A stretch of 64,000 bases of DNA from Verrucomicrobiota bacterium (GTDB lineage Bacteria; Verrucomicrobiota; Verrucomicrobiia; Limisphaerales; UBA1100): NCBI GenBank assembly GCA_028343615.1, contig JAOLZA010000001.1:51166-115165 (forward strand). Reading direction: 5' to 3'. A model generated the notes under the pieces. It did not search any database, was not told where the DNA came from, and was given only the letters and a program-made list of their open reading frames with translations. Every line of letters starts with the position of its first letter. The first letter of the stretch is position 1. Position numbers and translations under genes: made by a program. Shown piece after piece: positions 42,688-50,199 of this stretch.

Positions 42688-43146
42688 TCAAGTTTTAGTA
42701 TCAATATTTTCAAGATGGTACACGCCCTTTTCTAGTAACTCTAAAATGTACGAAAAAAACAATGAAGCTGACCCTGAAGCCGTGATTCCTAAACCAGTCC
42801 ATAATAAACTTCCCTCATCTTCAATATGTGCAGCCAGCATCCAATACGAAAAAAGGCAAACGCCTGTAAGCATCTGTAACCAACCAGTCAAAAAGTAGCC
42901 AAATACCCACCATGAAGATTTAAAATGAATTATAGGTGTACCTGAAGATGCTGGCGGCGGCGCAGAGTTGGTCGAAATGCGTTCGGGATTTCCCAAAGTG
43001 GGATGGCCAGTATAAACCTCTATGCTCACGTAATCTTGATTTGCCCACTCGATAGCTTGCCTAAGAGCGTCATCGGGGTCAGGTGCATCAATCGTAAAGA
43101 TTTGTTCTTCATCCGAAACTCTGGCCTTTATGTGGTATTCATTCAT
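42688..43146 (-). CDS. Membrane protein with short N-terminal alpha/beta domain (paralogue A)
   Basis: 152 aa. Residues 1-50 (EYHIKARVSDEEQIFTIDAPDPDDALRQ...) form a small soluble domain nearly identical to that of the next gene. A Pro/Ser linker is followed by two or three hydrophobic segments (about 77-100 and 112-135). The N-terminal domain resembles short domains that precede membrane proteins of unknown role. It is transcribed after its paralogue, with 29 nt between them. Confidence 0.65.
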   Translation of the reverse strand: MNEYHIKARVSDEEQIFTIDAPDPDDALRQAIEWANQDYVSIEVYTGHPTLGNPERISTNSAPPPASSGTPIIHFKSSWWVFGYFLTGWLQMLTGVCLFSYWMLAAHIEDEGSLLWTGLGITASGSASLFFSYILELLEKGVYHLENIDTKT

Positions 43147-43175
43147 GCTTTGATTTCCTTTAGTCTTATTAATGG

Positions 43176-43739
43176 CTAATTCCGCTTTTTACTCAGTACC
43201 GAACCTGAGATGAATAGCGTACAAGCGAACATCATTATCATCTCTCGATTTTGCAACAAGCCGAGATTGTGCATTCCGTTTTTATGTGTGGGGATAAGAA
43301 ATGCCGCAACAATACCAAGAGCACCAATGAAGATAAGGATACGTCCAAAAATTATTTGATAGTCTTCATTCTTTGTCCCAGCGTCGGATTTTTTCATGCG
43401 GGGCGAGCCACCAAAGCTCCAGAAGTCGCTCACAAACTCTGGTATAGGGGCAGAATCTTTAGGTGGTGGCGCAGATTTTTTAGGCGGTGGCGCAGGTCTT
43501 TCAGACTTGGGCGCGATCTTTAGTTCATTTATTTTTGGGTTTGCCTTGAACGGAGCAGAGTCGATTGACATGCATTCGAGATTTCCCAGAGTAGGATGGC
43601 CAGTATAAACCTCTATGCTTTCGTAATCTTGATCTGCCCACTCGATGCCTTGCCTGAGAGCGTCATGGGGGTCCGATGCTTCAATAATGAAGATTTGTTC
43701 TTCATTCGAAACTCGAGTCTTTAGGTGGTATTCCTTCAT
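43176..43739 (-). CDS. Membrane protein with the same N-terminal domain (paralogue B)
   Basis: 187 aa from ATG 43739 (MKEYHLKTRVSNEEQ), which overlaps the HNH stop (ATGA); the longer track ORF simply reads back into the HNH gene. The N-terminal 50 residues repeat paralogue A. The middle is a proline-rich linker (APPPKKSAPPPKDSAPIP) and the end has two TM helices (about 130-148 and 160-180). The shared domain and separate tails suggest duplication with replacement of the membrane part. Function unknown. Confidence 0.65.
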   Translation of the reverse strand: MKEYHLKTRVSNEEQIFIIEASDPHDALRQGIEWADQDYESIEVYTGHPTLGNLECMSIDSAPFKANPKINELKIAPKSERPAPPPKKSAPPPKDSAPIPEFVSDFWSFGGSPRMKKSDAGTKNEDYQIIFGRILIFIGALGIVAAFLIPTHKNGMHNLGLLQNREMIMMFACTLFISGSVLSKKRN

Positions 43740-44371
43740 GCTTTGAGTTTCTTTAGCTCTGCCATAGTCAGCCACGGGGATTTTCTGTGAATCATCCTGT
43801 GGCAGTTCGAGCAAACTAATGCCAAATCTGATAACTTAGTTACCTCTCCCTCTTTGAGTTGTGAAACAGGCGTTATATGGTGACACTCAATGTATCCAGC
43901 CCCTCGCTCACCATATTTGCTTTCAAAATCAAACCCACACCCTTCACAAAACACTCTTCCATGCTCAGCATAAAACAGTTCTTTTTTCTTCTTAGCTAAT
44001 TGCGGGTCTCGCTCATATGATTTATGGCTGCGATATACAACCGCCCCTTCTGATGACTCCCAGTCTTCATCCGTATAATCACTATCAAAAACAAAGCCCT
44101 TTTTTATGGAAATGGTAAACCCTAATTCACGCAGAATTGAAAAACACTTAGAGCTTTCACCCGCGCTAAAGTCGCTTGGAACAAGCGGCTTCCCTGCGTT
44201 TAATCTCATCGCTGAAAGCCCTAATATAGCCTTTGGCGGGAAAGCTTCCCCTTTGTAGATTAAGTCGTATTTGGTCGAATCAATGAACCGTGATGGAGTG
44301 TTGTTTTTATATGCGGCAATACCATTCAAGACATCATCTCTTGTGATTCCTTTTGGGATGTTCGCTGGCAT
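43736..44371 (-). CDS. HNH endonuclease, McrA-like
   Basis: 211 aa. The C-terminal HNH motif is clear: CEGCGFDF ... ECHHITPVSQL ... LVCSNCHRMIH, with the zinc CxxC pairs and the catalytic histidine. The N-terminal 90 residues (TRDDVLNGIAAYKNN...YPPKAILGLSAM-like) resemble the head domain of ScoMcrA-type, modification-dependent restriction enzymes. A defence role against modified or foreign DNA is plausible; no methylase is nearby. It is first in a coupled run with paralogues B and A. Confidence 0.8.
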   Translation of the reverse strand: MPANIPKGITRDDVLNGIAAYKNNTPSRFIDSTKYDLIYKGEAFPPKAILGLSAMRLNAGKPLVPSDFSAGESSKCFSILRELGFTISIKKGFVFDSDYTDEDWESSEGAVVYRSHKSYERDPQLAKKKKELFYAEHGRVFCEGCGFDFESKYGERGAGYIECHHITPVSQLKEGEVTKLSDLALVCSNCHRMIHRKSPWLTMAELKKLKA

Positions 44372-44381
44372 TGCTGGTCTC

Positions 44382-45011
44382 CTACTTTGTTGGCGGGGCG
44401 CATTTGCTACAAGCCCCGTAAGCCTTGATGGCTCTTTGTAGAGGAATTGGAATTTTAGACTTAGACAAAAAACGGCAACCTTCGCGGTGGTACTTCTTGC
44501 CAGTCGCAGTCACAAAGACGGCGTTATTAGCTGCGGGGTTGTTTGGCTGCTTCACTGCCCCGCCTCTTCTGAAATCCCACGGAGCAATGGCATTCTTATC
44601 TGCCCAAAGACCCGTTTTAGCTGCCCGTGCTTTTAGCTCTGATTGAGCTATACCTTTGTCCTTTGAATATTGCTTGTAATGCCAAGCCATACCCTCGGTT
44701 ACCATCTCAGCATTGATGTGGCGTTTACTTATGTAAACTTCGTCAAGAATTCTTTTGTATCGGTCATGCTCAGCCCAGCGGATGGTAACCACCTTCCCAA
44801 AAACCTTGTTTGAAAGTGCCTGTTTAGATTTTACGCCGAAAGCTTGGTGGCCCTCTGGGGCGTCTATGTGCATTAACCTTATTTTATGCTGCGTACTTTG
44901 GCGCAGTACCGTGATGGTGTCACCGTCGGTTACGCCAACCACCTTGGCGGTGAACTCGAAAGCTCCGACTAGGAGCGGTGAAAGAAGTATTAAAGATAAA
45001 AGTTTTCTCAT
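44382..45011 (-). CDS. Secreted thermonuclease-family nuclease (SNase-like)
   Basis: 209 aa. Signal peptide MRKLLSLILLSPLLVGA, then an OB-fold nuclease core with VTDGDTITV, KIRLMHIDAPEG and RYKRIL, which hold the Asp, Arg and Glu-type active-site positions of staphylococcal nuclease. The C-terminal 40 residues (HREGCRFLSKSKIPI...YGACSKC) look like a small Cys/His metal site often seen after SNase domains. It should degrade nucleic acid outside the cytoplasm. The ATG overlaps the stop of a 44-aa ORF upstream. Confidence 0.88.
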   Translation of the reverse strand: MRKLLSLILLSPLLVGAFEFTAKVVGVTDGDTITVLRQSTQHKIRLMHIDAPEGHQAFGVKSKQALSNKVFGKVVTIRWAEHDRYKRILDEVYISKRHINAEMVTEGMAWHYKQYSKDKGIAQSELKARAAKTGLWADKNAIAPWDFRRGGAVKQPNNPAANNAVFVTATGKKYHREGCRFLSKSKIPIPLQRAIKAYGACSKCAPPTK

Positions 45012-45142
45012 ACGATCTGATCAGAGTACTCCCACTGTGCCCCTCCGCAAGCTTTTATCAAGATGTCGGTTTGTTCATCACAAACTCTGAGCAACTCGAA
45101 CCGCCAAGGCGGTGACTGGACGGGCGCATCGGTGAGGAACAT
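45008..45142 (-). CDS. 44-aa ORF coupled to the thermonuclease gene
   Basis: Reverse strand, ATG 45142 to TGA 45008, overlapping the nuclease ATG in an ATGA. It reads MFLTDAPVQSPPWRFELL...ACGGAQWEYSDQIV, with a plausible composition but no signal peptide. No clear Shine-Dalgarno precedes it. It is too short for the track; the stop-start overlap is the main support. Confidence 0.4.
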   Translation of the reverse strand: MFLTDAPVQSPPWRFELLRVCDEQTDILIKACGGAQWEYSDQIV

Positions 45143-45179
45143 TTTAGTTAGGTGAAGGGTGCTGCCCAGTTTTTGAAAA

Positions 45180-45193
45180 TAGTTAATTAACTA
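45180..45193. repeat. 14-bp perfect palindrome
   Basis: TAGTTAATTAACTA reads the same on both strands and lies upstream of the 44-aa ORF and nuclease gene. Similar to the AT-rich arms near 40.3 kb, so it could be an operator shared within the element. The rest of 45143-45394 shows no gene. Confidence 0.35.
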
Positions 45194-45394
45194 ATTATCG
45201 TATATCGGGGCTGGGGCTGCGGCTTTGCTTTTTCAAGGTTTCTCCAACCAACCATAAACCGATACGTTCACATCCTTGTAATTTGCTAAGGCGATTTGGT
45301 GCGGGGAAAACAAGGGGCAAAAGCATCGTTACTACCCATCTGTTTTATCTTTTTCAAAATAACTCAGTGATTATTTTCTGGTAGGATACGTTTC

Positions 45395-45856
45395 TCACTT
45401 TTTCACTACGGTCACGCCGTAGCACATATCTTTCGGCGGCTGTTGATACGTCACATCGCAGTAATTCTTATCCTGCTGCGTCGCCTCCCACGTAGTCGCC
45501 AACACATCAGGAATTGTATAACCCGCGTTCTTCCACCGCGCATATTCGCGTCTGATTTCGCTATCGGCCAAGGGCTTCCCATTAGGCTTTTTGCCAAAGA
45601 GATTAGACAGCCAGACAGATTGAAGGTTGCTGTGATTTCTCTGTGACTTGATCGAGTAGTCAGTCTTGGTCAACCAGTTCCGAGCCTTTGCGGTGCGGAA
45701 TAACGCCCCCGTTAATTTACATGCTTCATCGTCGGAGAAGCCGCCTTCAATCAAAGACACAAAAACAATATCTGCGTTGATCGATCTTAGGCGTCGGGCC
45801 AAGGTTTTAAGTACATCGAGAGCTTCTTCCCGACGTGGATTTTCTGTGTGTTTCAT
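45395..45856 (-). CDS. Hypothetical element protein
   Basis: 153 aa, no membrane segment or signal. The first half is helical (EEALDVLKTLARRLRSINAD), the centre has GGFSDDEACKLTGALFRTAKARNWL, which looks like a helix-turn-helix-type stretch, and the end is polar. I do not recognise the family. It is transcribed after the 315-aa gene (31-bp gap), so both are likely in one transcript controlled from the divergent region at 46.9 kb. Confidence 0.6.
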   Translation of the reverse strand: MKHTENPRREEALDVLKTLARRLRSINADIVFVSLIEGGFSDDEACKLTGALFRTAKARNWLTKTDYSIKSQRNHSNLQSVWLSNLFGKKPNGKPLADSEIRREYARWKNAGYTIPDVLATTWEATQQDKNYCDVTYQQPPKDMCYGVTVVKK

Positions 45857-45887
45857 AAATTGTTAGCGCGTGACCCGGAGGTTGCGA

Positions 45888-46835
45888 TCATTGCTCAAGC
45901 TCGTGCCGTCGCTTGATCAGCCCAGTTAGGGTTTGATGTCTAATTTTCTGCGCGGTCAAAGGATCAACTTGCGTGATTCGCTTACGTTGAATGGCGTTCC
46001 ATTCCTTGATTCGGCGCACATCAAATTTTGTTAATTCGCTCCACGCCGCGCCGCCGATCTCAGCCTTGATTCCCTGCGCGATCTGATCTGAGAGAAGGTG
46101 AATCTCTTTTGCTTCAAGCACATCAATTAAACCTTGCTCGACTTGAATTATTTCGGCTGGCGAGGGGATAAAGCCGAGGCGCATATAAAACAGCCAAAGC
46201 TTATTGACGAAGATAGGCCGCAGCCGAGAATCGTAGCCCATGAATTTAAAGCTGCGCCGCCAATCCTTGGCCTTAGTTGGATTGCCTCTAACTGGATGGT
46301 CTATCGAATATGTTGCGCGGCCCCAGATTGAGTTAAAGCCGCAATGCTCTAACAGTATGGGTTTCAACTGATCGTGCCAAAATCGTTTGCATGAAATCCA
46401 TGATCCTTGCTCGTGCTGATCGACCTCGTACATAACGACGTGGATGCGGCCCATGCCGTCATCATCATCATCAAGATCGAATCGAAGAATGTGATTTTCT
46501 TCATTGGTGATTTTCCACTGATCGATGGTCTTAGTGACCTTGCTTTCCAAATCGCCGCCTTCCCAGCAATGTGATTTGGCGTTGCCTTTGTAAAGTTTTA
46601 GAGGGATGCCGAGCGTTTTGATCCCATCTATAATTGTTTGGATTCTTTTGTTGTTTGATTGGGTTATTGGCTTGCTCGAAAAGACTTCCCCGTAGAGGTA
46701 AGGGTTTTGGTTTTCCCAGTTTTTGGCCATCCACTGATCATGCTTATGTATCGCCTCGGATACCTCTGGCGGCGCAAATGAATGCCCTGTGCTTAGGGCA
46801 TCATTAATGTGATTGCTAAGATTTGATCCCCTCAT
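45888..46835 (-). CDS. Hypothetical element protein, possibly replication- or mobility-related
   Basis: 315 aa, soluble. A run of acidic residues (DLDDDDDGMGRIHVVMYEVD) sits in the middle, followed by WRRSFKFMGYDSRLRPIFV and a helical C-terminal half. The spacing of acidic and His/Lys residues is not enough to call a known nuclease or Rep family. It is divergent from the polymerase-like gene, with a 204-bp control region between them, as is common for replication or regulatory pairs in integrative elements. Confidence 0.6.
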   Translation of the reverse strand: MRGSNLSNHINDALSTGHSFAPPEVSEAIHKHDQWMAKNWENQNPYLYGEVFSSKPITQSNNKRIQTIIDGIKTLGIPLKLYKGNAKSHCWEGGDLESKVTKTIDQWKITNEENHILRFDLDDDDDGMGRIHVVMYEVDQHEQGSWISCKRFWHDQLKPILLEHCGFNSIWGRATYSIDHPVRGNPTKAKDWRRSFKFMGYDSRLRPIFVNKLWLFYMRLGFIPSPAEIIQVEQGLIDVLEAKEIHLLSDQIAQGIKAEIGGAAWSELTKFDVRRIKEWNAIQRKRITQVDPLTAQKIRHQTLTGLIKRRHELEQ

Positions 46836-46959
46836 GGCGTTACCATCTATTACACTTTAAAAGGGTCAACGGACGGTTTTTTCTCTCTATATTTATTTAA
46901 CTATTCTTCCCGCGAAAAAGTGCTAAGTTTGAAAATGCCCGACATAGGGAGATGTAGTG

Positions 46960-47016
46960 ATGTTTAATTTATTAAGATTAAGAAATGGTATGTGTTATTA
47001 TTTAGAGTATAGGTAA
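46960..47016 (+). CDS. Possible 18-aa leader peptide upstream of the polymerase-like gene
   Basis: AGGGAG lies 8 nt before ATG 46960, which opens an 18-codon frame (MFNLLRLRNGMCYYLEYR) ending 23 nt before the next gene's ATG. The good ribosome site without a visible competing gene suggests a leader peptide or start of a control region. Chance cannot be excluded. Confidence 0.25.
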   Translation: MFNLLRLRNGMCYYLEYR

Positions 47017-47039
47017 TTGTAGAAAATTTTATTCTTCCG

Positions 47040-48413
47040 ATGATCCGTAGAGACCCAGAGTCAAAACAAATTGTTCTATACCGCCCGTGCAGTTGTGACT
47101 TAGAGGCGATGCTGAAAACGAGTGATATTATTTCAAATGAGCTTAAATCTTTTTTCCTCCGCTCCAAGAAATCAAAACAAGGCGAAAAATTCAATCTGAC
47201 TAAGGCTTATATTTTTTTAACTCGTTTGCTATGGGGCGAGATAGCCCAGCGTTACTATGATGAGGCTAGGCATTGGGTGAATTTGTCTGTGACTAACTTA
47301 ACTAATGTGATCGGGCGAGGTTCCTGCGTTCAGAAAGTTATTAAATTATTGGTGGCTCTAAAGATTATTGAGGCCAACCACGCTTACTCTGCTGGGCGAT
47401 TTTCAAAGTCGTATAGATTTACAGATGAATGGCAGGGATCAAAGCGAGAGAGAGTTCCAGAGCCGTATTATATTTCCCCCGCTATGGATTCGCATCTTGC
47501 TACGCAGGTTAAACCGCGATGCCAAGTTAATGATGATCTTGAGGCGTGGCTACTTGCTAATCTGAAGAAAATTACTCTGGCTGAAGAGGTTCATGAATAC
47601 ATTGAAGGCCGCAGTTATCGCAATGCGGATGGGCTTAATTACGCGCGGCACTATGTCGATGCCATAGAGGCGTTTAAAGGCTCTGAGGTTCAATTCTCAC
47701 GCGCTAAACGAACGGGCAGGGTGGATACAGTGATCACGCGTATGCATCGTGATGTGCGCTCGTTTCTCCGTTATCAAGGCGAGCCATTGTTTGAAGTTGA
47801 TATGGTCGCTAGCCAGCCTTTTTTGATTGGAGCGTTGCTTAAAGACCCGGCGATGCAAAATGAAAAAGACGAGGCGGCGCGTTGGTATCGAATGTGGGAC
47901 GGTGGTGATTTTTATGAGGCGTTGCGCTGTTACCCACAGTGTTCAGGAATCTCCCGCGATGGAATCAAGGCCGCGATCATCAAAGGTGGCCTCAATGCCC
48001 AGACCCCACACCGTGCGCCCGTGGCGATCCGTAAGTCAGCCAAGGCGGTCTGGTTAGTTATCGAATCGGAGTTCCCGTGTTTGGCTCACAAGATTCATTT
48101 TCTGAAGACAGTTAGAAACAAAAACGAATTTCCTGTGCTAGAGGAAAGTGAGCATGGCAAAGAAAAAGTTTTTAGCCAGTTCGCGCTAAAGCTCCACCGC
48201 CAAGAGAGCAGCATAATTATCGACGGTGCGTGTGAGTCACTCAGATCAAAAAGCATATTCTGTTATACGATTCACGATGCTATTGGTTGTCTTGAATGTG
48301 ACATTGATGAAGTTAAGGCCGCGATCACCACGGCCACGGAGAAGGTGATCGGGCATAAGCCGCGATTGGATGCAAAGCGGCCAGCATTACAGTCACTCGA
48401 TATATTTAAATGA
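47040..48413 (+). CDS. Element replication protein with family-A DNA polymerase palm motifs
   Basis: 457 aa. The N-terminal 130 residues look like a winged-helix region (VNLSVTNLTNVIGRGSCVQKVIKLLVALKIIEA). From about 220 the order follows Pol I: RTGRVDT (TGR motif), RDVRSFLRYQGEPLFEVDMVASQPFLIGAL (motif A, Asp254, with SQ as in DYSQIE), RDGIKAAIIKGGLNA (motif B, Arg306 and Lys310, as in T7 RDNAKTFIYGFLYGA), and YTIHDAIGCLE (motif C, His412-Asp413). No 3'-5' or 5'-3' exonuclease part is present. Likely the element's own polymerase or a primase-like variant (inference). No ribosome site stronger than the leader's was seen. Confidence 0.65.
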   Translation: MIRRDPESKQIVLYRPCSCDLEAMLKTSDIISNELKSFFLRSKKSKQGEKFNLTKAYIFLTRLLWGEIAQRYYDEARHWVNLSVTNLTNVIGRGSCVQKVIKLLVALKIIEANHAYSAGRFSKSYRFTDEWQGSKRERVPEPYYISPAMDSHLATQVKPRCQVNDDLEAWLLANLKKITLAEEVHEYIEGRSYRNADGLNYARHYVDAIEAFKGSEVQFSRAKRTGRVDTVITRMHRDVRSFLRYQGEPLFEVDMVASQPFLIGALLKDPAMQNEKDEAARWYRMWDGGDFYEALRCYPQCSGISRDGIKAAIIKGGLNAQTPHRAPVAIRKSAKAVWLVIESEFPCLAHKIHFLKTVRNKNEFPVLEESEHGKEKVFSQFALKLHRQESSIIIDGACESLRSKSIFCYTIHDAIGCLECDIDEVKAAITTATEKVIGHKPRLDAKRPALQSLDIFK

Positions 48414-48568
48414 ATTAAATTATTTGGCGCGAGCGGCTACCTTGTCGCCAAACAGCTTTAGAGCTTTGATTGTGATCTTTTTTGTTTTCTCAGTGATCAT
48501 TGCAATTGGGCCCGAATTCTATCGAATAAATTCTTGCCAGATACAATCGGGAGCCTTAGTTTTTTCTC

Positions 48569-49288
48569 ATGAAGCAACTCCTCTTGATGATTGTGGCTGT
48601 GGTGATGGTTGGGTGTGGGCTGAATGAAGATAACACGGAAGTGAAGATTAATGATCCCATCCTAAATGATATACTGGCACAGCTGTTAGGCAAGCCTCAT
48701 GGTGAACTCGCCCCAGAAGCGATATTCACCAAGTCGGAATTGTCAACAGTCTTCGAATTAGGTGACACTGACGGTAGGGATGAACTTTTCACCGATGCAA
48801 CGATACGTGAGTTTTTCAAGTTGCCAAATCTTCATGATCTTGGTTTAGGCGATCAAATTACCGACGAAGCCCTTAGAGACGTTGCTAAAATGAAAAATGT
48901 CCGCAGCCTAGTCTTGGGAAAACAAATTACCGACGAGGGGCTGGAAACCATTTCCAATATGAAACACATCGTTTGGCTTTCTTTGTCTTCATCACAAATT
49001 ACCGACAAGGGTTTAAAAACTATTTCCGAAAGGGACAATCTGAGAAGTTTAAGTTTTAGGAGACAAAAAATCACTAAAGAAGGTTTTAAGGAGATTTTTA
49101 AGATGCATAACCTCACGAATCTTGAATTAGGTTATTTGCCAGTTGACGACTCTATGCTTAGCGACATTGTAAAAATGCGCGGCTTAAAAGAAGGGAGACT
49201 TGCTATATCAAATACCAAAATTACTTCTCAAGGGGCAAGCAAGTTGAGGGCGGCGATGCCAAATTGTGAAATCATTAGGCGACCCTAG
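48569..49288 (+). CDS. Leucine-rich-repeat lipoprotein
   Basis: 239 aa. Lipoprotein signal MKQLLLMIVAVVMVGCG with the lipobox cysteine at 16. From about 85 the protein is built of LRR units of 24 or so residues (ITDEGLETISNMKHIVWLSL, ITDKGLKTISERDNLRSLSF), as in ribonuclease-inhibitor-like LRRs. It should be anchored to a membrane, facing the periplasm. The role is protein binding, partner unknown. It follows the polymerase-like gene by 155 bp. Confidence 0.75.
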   Translation: MKQLLLMIVAVVMVGCGLNEDNTEVKINDPILNDILAQLLGKPHGELAPEAIFTKSELSTVFELGDTDGRDELFTDATIREFFKLPNLHDLGLGDQITDEALRDVAKMKNVRSLVLGKQITDEGLETISNMKHIVWLSLSSSQITDKGLKTISERDNLRSLSFRRQKITKEGFKEIFKMHNLTNLELGYLPVDDSMLSDIVKMRGLKEGRLAISNTKITSQGASKLRAAMPNCEIIRRP

Positions 49289-49301
49289 AGTGGGTAATGA
49301 A

Positions 49302-49392
49302 AATCTGCCATCATAGACGGCAAGGTTGCTGGCTGGGGTCGTAACTTTTACGACGACACCATTAAGATTCGCAAAGAGATAATTCGAAAGTA
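49302..49392 (+). pseudogene. Possible 3' remnant of a gene
   Basis: A frame without start reads SAIIDGKVAGWGRNFYDDTIKIRKEIIRK before TAA, with protein-like composition, directly after the lipoprotein gene. The upstream part is missing, with stops just before it. The remainder of the 473-bp gap 49289-49761 contains no gene that I can support. Confidence 0.3.
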
Positions 49393-49761
49393 AGTAGTCG
49401 AGGTTTACTGTTCCCCCCAAGCTCGACTGCTTTCACAGTCTCACCTGTCGCTAAAATCTCAAGCCGCCGCGTCCCAATTTAACCTTCCGAATTGGCCCTT
49501 TAAAAAATCGGCCAATTTCAGACACCTAAAATTTTCCTATAGGTCAGACAGCAATTGTCCTACCGACATGTTATAATGATCGAATGAAAAATTTGAGGCA
49601 TCAAGCAATCAGCGGAAACGCTAGAGGCCAGTGCCCCCAGCCGCGACCCGTTCGCACCAAAACCGTGACCAATACAGACGGCGTCTCGGCTGAAAATTCT
49701 AAACACCAAGTGATTAGACGCTAAAAGAAAACTAACAAGTAAATGGACATAAAAAGCTAAA

Positions 49762-50040
49762 ATGAAAACTAACACCAATACCCCCGTTATGAAACCCTCC
49801 ACTAAATCCTGCGTCGTTTGCGGCGAATCCTTTTATGGCCACGGCAGCAATCCCGACCCTGTAGCACCTGCTGCGAGTGGCTGGGTCGGTGATAAAACAG
49901 GTTTATGTTGTGAGATGTGTGATGGTCGAATTGTAATTCCTTCAAGGGCGACATGGGGGAGGCTTCCCTTGAGTCCCACTGATTCGGTCCATTTAAAAAT
50001 TGCTGTCAGTGACCGTCTGGGCATCACCAACACCAACTAA
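49762..50040 (+). CDS. Small zinc-binding protein
   Basis: 92 aa (83 if it starts at the second ATG, MKPSTKSCVVCGES). CVVCGESFYG and CCEMCDGR form a CxxC...CxxC zinc-ribbon-like pair about 30 residues apart. No membrane segment. No clear Shine-Dalgarno is visible. Element cargo of unknown role; a terminator lies 120 bp downstream on the same strand. Confidence 0.45.
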   Translation: MKTNTNTPVMKPSTKSCVVCGESFYGHGSNPDPVAPAASGWVGDKTGLCCEMCDGRIVIPSRATWGRLPLSPTDSVHLKIAVSDRLGITNTN

Positions 50041-50158
50041 TCAGCTGCGTGAATAGAGTCGTGAGAGAGCCACGGACGGGGTTTAAGTTTTTCAGCCCTC
50101 ACTGAACACACGCAAAAACATTTAGAGAACAGGGAGTAATTCCAAACTCTAACACACA

Positions 50159-50199
50159 AACCTCACCGAGTTATTGTCTTTCCTCGGCGGGGTTTTTTT
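50159..50199 (+). terminator. Intrinsic terminator between the small zinc-protein gene and the integrase
   Basis: AACCTCACCGAG pairs with CTCGGCGGGGTT (one mismatch) around a short loop, followed by seven T. It ends rightward transcripts just at the convergent integrase stop. Confidence 0.75.

Noticed and set aside
48370-48627. 85-aa ORF with a hydrophobic segment between the polymerase-like and LRR genes
   Set aside because: Overlaps both neighbours out of frame and has no ribosome site; the hydrophobic part (ALIVIFFVFSVIIAIG) is the only support.
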